Shown here: positions 37,301 to 43,598 of the stretch, one piece after another | Position numbering within the stretch: position 1 is the first letter of the stretch | Layout of the letters: the number at the start of each line of letters is the position of its first letter | Assembly (NCBI GenBank): GCA_010014835.2 | Contig: JAAAKB020000001.1 | Span: 1,249,608 to 1,293,205, forward strand | Reading direction: 5' to 3' | Origin: Apostichopus leukothele | Taxonomy: Eukaryota; Echinodermata; Holothuroidea; Aspidochirotida; Stichopodidae | DNA length: 43,598 nucleotides | Notes under the pieces: model-generated | Told to the model about the DNA's origin: nothing | What the model saw: the letters and a program-made list of their open reading frames with translations, nothing else | Databases searched by the model: none | Program-made: the position numbers and the translations under genes

Positions 37301-40300
37301 AAACAAACAAACTACATAAATATTACAAAAGTGACATCTTGCAGTGTCCCCCCCCCCCACGCCTCACCCCCTGCCTAGAGAGAAGTCATACTGTACCGGT
37401 GGATTTCCTGCATCTCGTTCTCGTATCTTCTCCTTGATCATTCTTATCAGTGGTGTGACGTTATAGAATTCAGCTTCCTCTAATACACCTGACCGAAAAC
37501 AATTAAAAGGGAAAAATAAAATAGAAATTAAAGAAATAATTACTAATCATGCATCTGTGACATATAACCAGTGACATAGAGATGTGCAGTAAGTTTTGCT
37601 TTCGATGGACAAAGTAAGAAATAGGATCAGTTTGAACTCTATCACACGTACGTACTGTAAGTGTTTTGTACTGAGTTATCCTATGCTGTACATATTTAAG
37701 AAGGTCATAAATTTTGTAAAAAAACTAATCACACTGGAGGCACTGCACAGTACAGGATATATAAAATTCTTGTACAGTACAGGATATATGTAACATTCTT
37801 GTACAGAACAGGATAAATAACATTCTTGTACAGAACAGGATCAATAACATTTGTTTACAAATTTTTCCTAATTCTCACAGATTACTATTAAAACGTCCTG
37901 TAAACATTTTGATGAATCTTAGGAAAGTCTAAAATGTTCGACAAATATTCACAAATTGAAGAAATTTCACTTTGTCAATTAAACTGTTTCTGTTTTGTAC
38001 TGGGCACATTACTATAAAATATATACAGATTTCTGTACTTAGGTCAGTTTGCATGGTATATGATTTAAAACAATACTTAATTAAAATAAATTGAATTGTA
38101 AAGTAATACGGGCCACAGACAAGTCATGTAGATACTGTTAGTCTGTAGCATATGTTCATATAGAGCTGCCAGAGTCCTTCTTTTATATGTAAACAAACAG
38201 ACTGATAGGTGGAAATGCCTCCTTCATTAACGTGACTGTTCTAAAAATAGCCCAGGATGGAAACTGCAATTGATAAGATGGAGAGAAGTCTTTGACACCA
38301 GAAGCAGTAACCCGTTACCACAGAGTTTGATGGAGAAGATGAGGCAACATTGATTAAGACAAGTTTGAAATGTTTACTTGCTTTGACAAACAGGGAGAGT
38401 TAGGGTGTTGTTAGAGGGGGTGGCCAAATGAGGCTGACCAATAAGAAATAATACAGAGATATACAGTACAGTAACATACTGGTTTTTATGATCATATTCA
38501 TCTCTATAGATTTACTGCAACAGCTGTTCAATACTTTGCATTCATTATACTTCCAACATTAAATTATTGCATTTCCAATCACAGCAACTCTTTCCTGTGT
38601 CATTGATGAGAGGTTACAAAGTATAGGACTTAATAGCAGACACATTACTTCTTCCAAACCACCCCTTACTGTAGATGCAGTAGGGCAGTAGGGATGTTCT
38701 TCACACAACATGTGATGTAACAAGCCCATTACTTCTTCAAAACCAACCCCCTTAGATACAGGATGGCATTTTGCTGCAAATGTTCTTCTCACATCATGTA
38801 GTTACTTCTTCATAATCCTGCATTCTTGTGCATTGTCATTGCTATATATGTAAGCTGTGGAACTCTCTTCTTTGCTTCTAGAGTATGATTCCCAATTTGA
38901 AATTGCTTGTATCAGTGGCTCATATTTCTCAGTTAATTTTAGCATGTACAAAAGGTGCTTGTACCATTTTTCTCAACAAAATACTTTTGTGTGCACTGCC
39001 TTTAGATATAACACTGCCTCACCCCTCAACTACAGTATGGAGTCACCCTGCCATTTTGTTCATTGAGCAGGTGGTCCTGCTAGATGTTCAAGTGCCAGTA
39101 TATATACAAGTTAAGGTAAAAGTACAGTTAGCTGTGCGAGGAGACAGGTAAGGTGACAGCTAAAATGATCCCAGGACAGTCCTCAAATCTAACACTGCAA
39201 TGTTTATGTTTGTTGTAATAATGCATACATTAATGAGTAGGGTCGCCTGCCTGATCTGTGTGGATTCATCCTGTCGAAGTGTTGAGGAGATGAATCCTGG
39301 CTCAGAGGCCTGTGTACACTAGATTGCAGCCTGAACCACTTAACCAGCTTCCCAATCCTATGGCAGATATGTATTAATGAGTAGGGTCACCTGCCTGATC
39401 TGTGTGGATTAACCCCATTAGTGTTGAGGAGATGGAATCCTGGCTCAGAGGCCTGTGTACAGTAGATTGCAGCCTGAACCACTTGACCAGCTTCCCAATC
39501 CTATGGCAGAAGAGTTACAGGAAGCTACAGAATGCTTACTTCAGAGCCAACAACTCCCTTTCAGAAAACCATACTTCACCGCTTTCTGGTGGATTCCAGG
39601 AGAGATACAAGTAAATTTAAAGTGAAGGGCAAGGTTTCCTGTAAATGGGAAGACCAAAGTGCCCAAAGGAAACAAAATTGGGTCCCACGGGACCAATAGC
39701 AGGGCGAGGTCCAAACAACGGGGTGCAGAACTACCGATGGATGCGGACAGTAGCAACCATTGAAACCTTGTAGGATGAGTGATCTGATATGACAGGAACT
39801 GGAGCTTAAGGCCACTTTGTCCCTGGTAGACACAGGCACGTCAGGGGCCACGAGTAAAAGCAGGTAGAAAGTTCTAAACCTTGTTCATGTTGAAGGGTAC
39901 AGTCATCATCAGATACCACCACCAGTTTCTGTAGACTAGCACCCTACATAAGGATGGATACAGCTAGGTCAGCTCCTATTGATGCCAGCACCTCTAGCTA
40001 ATCTTACTTTGAGATATATTCACTACTGTTTGGTATCGACATCCAGATGCTCTTTTTACCATAGCAATTCTATTCAGATAGTCCGTAAGATTGTGAATTG
40101 ACAATGTTCAACTTTTTACATTTTATCTTTGTCATTTGAAATGACACATGACAAGATGGGCTAACAATAGTTGCATCGTTATAATGGGAGCTAACAATGC
40201 TATAAGTTCCTAACCCTAACGGAACTTTAATTAAGCACAGGTACTGCACATGTATAATAAAACACCTACTGTATGAGCTTCAATATCATACAGAATCTCT

Positions 40301-40573
40301 TGTACAGATCACCGGGATACTGTCCGTTACTTGAAGGGATCACATCTCATTGGTCTCCATGGCAAGTTGAACCTGTAAACATCTCGAATTACGAACATAA
40401 ACACACAAACACACAGGAAGAAAGAGAACAGGTGTGCTAAACTGAAAGATAAAAACAAACCCACCTTCTTCGACTAAATCTTTATTGATGACTAACTTTC
40501 CGTGACGTAGATAGTTGAGGACAGGTCCAAAGTATGTTGGGTCTCTGTCTATGAGATAGGCACCTGTATCGTC
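31278..40573 (-). CDS. KCTD5: KCTD2/5/17-type BTB-domain protein, last five coding exons
   Basis: Exons in transcript order: 40573-40465, 37488-37397, 34235-34140, 33137-33009 and 31322-31278 (471 nt, 156 residues plus TAG), all with AG/GT borders and agreeing phases. The protein runs [37 protein letters not shown] (second half of the BTB/T1 fold), [71 protein letters not shown] and a C-terminus [14 protein letters not shown]. This order is diagnostic of the KCTD2/5/17 group (insect insomniac), known as cullin-3 ubiquitin ligase adaptors and G-beta-gamma regulators. The human proteins stop at GSRM; here five further residues follow. About 75-80 N-terminal residues, including the start of the BTB domain, should lie right of the window. 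Confidence 0.96.
32000..32735. repeat. Degenerate long-period repeat block ending in (CA)n
   Basis: About five diverged units of very roughly 130-150 bp. Each has a TGACCT-rich part, then a CACTCACTAAGGTGGATC-like part and TATGAAGTT. The block ends ACAAGCCAGGGGCATCAC followed by (CA)n at 32707-32719. This looks like an interspersed repeat with internal repeats; it lies in the last KCTD5-like intron. Unit borders are approximate. Confidence 0.6.
32850..33000. repeat. 29-bp minisatellite, 5 copies, abutting a splice donor
   Basis: Units read GGCAGTATTCGTTTATCAAC then AANNTAGAG. The array ends within about 5 bp of the donor of the KCTD5-like exon (GTAAGT complement at 33003-33008). Confidence 0.95.
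33009..33137 (-). CDS. KCTD5: KCTD5-like exon: C-terminal domain
   Basis: 129 nt (43 codons), acceptor TTGTTTTCAG, donor GTAAGT. It encodes [40 protein letters not shown] and RAK. A 29-bp minisatellite starts directly after the donor on the intron side. Confidence 0.96.
33138..34139 (-). other. KCTD5-like intron
   Basis: AT-rich, no recognised element. Confidence 0.8.
34140..34235 (-). CDS. KCTD5: KCTD5-like exon: linker and C-terminal domain start
   Basis: 96 nt (32 codons), acceptor GGACGACAG, donor GTGATT. It encodes [20 protein letters not shown] and [12 protein letters not shown]. Confidence 0.96.
34236..37396 (-). other. KCTD5-like intron
   Basis: Contains a 27-bp tandem array (34864-35104), a stretch at about 35335-35470 with recurring CACTGGCA/TACTGGCAAATGGCA words, and a 133-codon open frame at 36898-37299 (minus) with no family resemblance. 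Confidence 0.8.
34864..35104. repeat. 27-bp tandem repeat, 9 copies
   Basis: Units start CAGTACTGTATTGTTACCAT and end TACTATG; flanking copies are nearly identical, central ones diverged. The 27-bp period keeps chance plus-strand frames open (Tyr/Cys/Leu-rich), not a gene. Confidence 0.95.
37397..37488 (-). CDS. KCTD5: KCTD5-like exon: end of BTB domain
   Basis: 92 nt, acceptor TTCGGTCAG, donor GTACAG. Two bases complete Gly, then [20 protein letters not shown] and [10 protein letters not shown] follow. The next exon continues APRKHVYRV. Confidence 0.95.
37745..37852. repeat. 27-29-bp tandem repeat, 4 copies
   Basis: Copies start GTACAGTACAGGATATATAA or GTACAGAACAGGATAAATAA and end CATTCTT. 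Confidence 0.9.
38641..38815. repeat. Diverged two-copy repeat
   Basis: CATTACTTCTTCCAAACCAC at about 38642 recurs as CATTACTTCTTCAAAACCAA at about 38729, each followed by a GATGTTCTTCACA or AATGTTCTTCTCACA stretch; a third partial TTACTTCTTCATAATCC follows. Confidence 0.65.
39229..39510. repeat. About 140-bp direct duplication
   Basis: ATTAATGAGTAGGGTCNCCT through CAATCCTATGGCAGA occurs twice (starts 39229 and 39373) at roughly 90 percent identity. Confidence 0.93.
39600..39870 (+). mobile_element. Possible retropepsin-bearing LTR-element fossil
   Basis: The plus strand contains [12 protein letters not shown] (about 39815-39850), the active-site motif of retroviral-type aspartic proteases as found in Gypsy-like elements. 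The surrounding 250 bp is richer in GC than the intron. No LTRs, integrase or reverse transcriptase were recognised. If real, it is a short, old and clearly broken fragment. Confidence 0.3.
40465..40573 (-). CDS. KCTD5: KCTD5-like exon: BTB/T1 second half
   Basis: 109 nt, acceptor TTTATTCACAG, donor GTGGGT. It encodes [20 protein letters not shown] and [16 protein letters not shown] plus one base of Gly. This is near-identical to the KCTD2/5/17 BTB core. Confidence 0.97.
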
Positions 40574-43500
40574 CTGTGAATAAAAAAAATAGCGAAGGTC
40601 AAAGTGTATCACATCTTCATTCAGGGAAATATTTATCCAGTAAATTATCGCATCGCAAAACTGCGATGAAAAATGGTCAAATTACTGTACGGTACAGTAC
40701 GGTGCAAGTCAAAAGATGCTTAACAGGAATCGTAGTATTGAATAATCTTGAGGAAAACATCAGAGCCTTCAAAAATGTGAATGTTCACTAAATTTATTCC
40801 CTGCTCAGTTGAGTCTTCTTTTAAAACATACTGTTGCATATTTACGGAATTGGTGGGTGATCAGACTGTTTGAACACCGATTGTGTTTACCTCATAAAAG
40901 CAGCTCTCATAAGGTATTACCCTCTACTATCACGTGGCTCATGAAACTTGACGGAAAACACAGCGAAGGAGATATAAATGAAGAAAATGTTCATGTGTTG
41001 GCCAACTAGAGGTTAGGTTGAGCTGTCAGTCACAACATTTAGAATACATATACCTGTATCTCAATACACTTAAGGAAGTAGAGAAATTCCGTACCATTAA
41101 TACTGTGATTGTCCAAACAATAGCTCTGTACTAGATACAGAACACTTGATAGTTTTGGCAATACAGAGTAGTAAGGTACTTCACTGTTAAACATAGGTTT
41201 AAACGTTTGTTTAAGACTGCCCTCATTGTTAACAACAGTCATTAGCTTATCCTTCTTCTTGTGTACGTGATGAATAATGAGCACTTTACACACCACTGTC
41301 TATTGCCTGAACACATGAGCACTTTACACACCACTGTCTATTGCCTGAACACATGAGCACTTTACACACCACTGTCTATTGCCTGAACACGAGCACTTTA
41401 CACACCACTGTCTATTGCCTGAACACATGAGCACTTTACACACCACTGTCTATTGCCTGAACACTTGCTATTTGTCCAGAGTAATATTACAGATTTGTAT
41501 TTTCACAACTTCATAACCACTAGTAACACTTTTGTTTGAATTTCCTTGAATCTCTGAGATCACAAGTTACTGAAATATTCTCAGCCTCCTCAAGAAAGTA
41601 CCAGTTGATAAAAGCAGATTTTCTCTTCCCTTTGTGACTACAGTCAAGAACCTTCTTCGATATTCATATAAGCTCATTCAAACCACAGAAACAGGAAGCT
41701 GAAAATGTCAGGATTAAGCAGCGAGGAAGAATCACTTCAATGCTAATATTAATGTACAATAAATGCTGAATCAGGAGAATAAAATATGAAGAACTACTGT
41801 ATGTAAGCAAATTAAATTGTCTGACTCAGCTAATACACTGTACAATGTATATTGAGCTGTTGCCAATAAAATTAAGGTTGAAAATCCCAACATAAACATG
41901 TGTGATACATTTTCAGAATGGAAGGTTTGGAAGAAGGTCAGTGACCTTAGATAGGGTCATAGGGGGTGCGGTGCAAGAATGTTACCAGTTAATAGGCTAG
42001 GGTAGATAAGTGTGCATAGGTAAAGGAGACAGGTAACTAAGGAGTGTCAAGTAAGTTATAAATTTAACAGAATAACAAGTACAAATCTTCTCTGTGTACA
42101 TAAGGTAAGCTTTGTCCCTGCCCATTAATGTTAAGGTTTGGGTTGGGCTATTGCAGTGTACTTAAGAATTATAAATCATTTCTTAGAACATTTAGGGATA
42201 TCTACTGTCAGGCCTACTGTAGTAGTATGGTTTCATTTATTAATTTGAAATAACCTGTTACAAAGCAGACTTTATGTTAAGTTTATATAGTAAAGACAGG
42301 CTCAAATTCAACCTATTGTGTTACATGGTGTATATTATATGATAAACAAAGAAAATCTGTTTCAGCTATTGAAAGAACTTAAAAAGTATGCAGTAACCCA
42401 TTACCTTGTACATATTGCATACAAGAAGTACAGTATACAGCACAACATTACACTGAACATTCCTAAAAAAACAGAGCTATAAGGTACATTCATGAACATC
42501 CTAAAGTTACATAATTACAGCTCAGTTTTTTCTCAGTTTTTTTTACTATTGTTACTTTGCTTTGAAATTTTGAACTAAATGAAAGTTTGATAGATTACTT
42601 GCAGATATACATTTAATGCTATTTTGCTTTTCTTCCCAGTTTTTTCACATTATTTCCGTATTTTTGACAAGTATTTAATTTTCCTGCATTATTAGTAATT
42701 CTTATGCAATATAAATGCGAGGAAAAAAGATTAGCTCAGAAAATTGAAACATTTAAATACTTAATTACAATGGTACAGTATTGTACTATACATTTACATG
42801 CAGTTAATGTTCATACAGTACTTTGGTCAGAGATAAGCGACACTGAAGTTAAAAGATAAACAAACGCTTGTGCAATGCACCTGCTGTCAAAATTCTCATG
42901 GATAGAAGAACTGCAAGAGAAGTCATCTCTCTATTTGGAAACTTTTTTATATCCAAAATTAATAATTAATTCAGAAAATTAAATTCAAGTTCCACTTTTT
43001 ATTGTTTGGATAGCTAACTGACGTCATATCAAGATTTCAATGTGTTCCTAATGTACACAGACAAACAGCTGTACTGCAGTGGAAATCCTTGTGTAATACA
43101 CTCAGTATTCAGTGTTGTAAAGAAAAAAAGAAACAGATATACTGTATACAGTTTTAACCAATGAACAGTCTAATGGAAACATTAGGTATCAACCATCTCC
43201 AGTAACAAACGTTTCCAGTAAACAATTTAAAATAAATACCAAAAAGTCCAACACAAACTCATTGCATAACTTTGGAGTTCTCTTTGTGACGGTTTGGTGT
43301 CTGGATAAACACTATGTATCAGTTAGACATAATTTCATATACTTTATAATGTCAGGTAACAGAGAGCTAAACAAATGTGTTTAAAGGGTGTGAAGACTCG
43401 CGCAAAAAGAAACGTCTAATGCCGGTAATCTGACCTAGTTTCAATGAGGTGTAACAGAAGTGTTAAACACCACCATCGATCCCAGAAAATACACACACAG

Positions 43501-43598
43501 CTTGCTACCTTCGGTAATTAGACACAAGTGTACAGTCAGTACAAACAGCTGCGGTCAATACCCACAGCACAGTATACAAACGATACAGCGATGGACAA
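40574..43598 (-). other. Region upstream of the first KCTD5-like exon in view
   Basis: Presumed intron reaching past the window. The exon for the first half of the BTB fold (VRLNVGGTYF-like) was not found here. It includes the 38-bp array, many TACTGTA/TACAGTA words and, at 43385-43598, a CpG-richer block unlike the intron. Confidence 0.65.
41278..41463. repeat. 38-bp tandem repeat, 5 near-identical copies
   Basis: Units start ATGAGCACTTTACACACCAC and end TGTCTATTGCCTGAACAC. One copy has lost two bases; otherwise the copies are almost identical, so expansion is recent. Confidence 0.97.

Larger units (their letters stand above)
37489..40464 (-). other. KCTD5-like intron
   Basis: Contains a short tandem array at 37745-37852, a diverged two-copy repeat near 38641-38815, a two-copy repeat at 39229-39510 and a possible retroelement fossil at 39600-39870. 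Confidence 0.75.

Noticed and set aside
41278-41463. Regular repeats resembling a CRISPR array
   Set aside because: The copies are directly contiguous with no spacers, and the DNA is eukaryotic.

Overview
This is intron-rich, AT-rich animal nuclear DNA from a draft assembly; two runs of exactly 100 N (18652-18751 and 30282-30381) are scaffold-gap placeholders. The recognisable proteins (a FAM20C-type secretory kinase, an ABCC4-type transporter, the condensin subunit SMC4 and a KCTD2/5/17-type BTB adaptor) resemble their vertebrate counterparts. With the AT-rich introns, minisatellites and hAT-like and tRNA-SINE-like repeats, this suggests a marine invertebrate, plausibly a deuterostome such as an echinoderm. 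The species cannot be proven from sequence alone.

Layout. (1) 2433-13848, minus: five consecutive internal exons of a FAM20C-like kinase, running out of the window to the left; its N-terminal exons are not found before the first gap. (2) 19375-22283, plus: the last four coding exons of an ABCC4-like transporter (C-terminal part of NBD2 plus tail), starting just after the gap and an (ACCT)n array. (3) 25559-29093, minus: the first five coding exons of SMC4 (ATPase head and start of the coiled coil), with a possible promoter near 29.75 kb; the remaining three quarters of the protein is not found where expected. (4) 31278-40573, minus: the last five coding exons of a KCTD5-like gene; the first exon(s) should lie beyond the right edge.

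Every exon call has AG/GT borders, and phases match across every junction, so the four partial models are firm. The genes are functionally unrelated neighbours: a Golgi kinase, a membrane exporter, a chromosome-condensation ATPase and a cullin-3 adaptor-type protein.

The non-coding space holds at least ten tandem-repeat arrays (12 to about 140 bp units), two hAT-like or MITE elements with terminal inverted repeats, a hAT-like end fragment, a tRNA-derived SINE head, a weak retropepsin-like fossil, and several sequence blocks of higher complexity that could be regulatory. The most useful observations concern assembly and gene structure: two genes truncated against one gap, an SMC4 gene that stops after 300 codons, a minisatellite touching a splice donor, a MITE 46 bp from an exon, and an altered DFG-like motif in the kinase. 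I found no convincing previously undescribed system.
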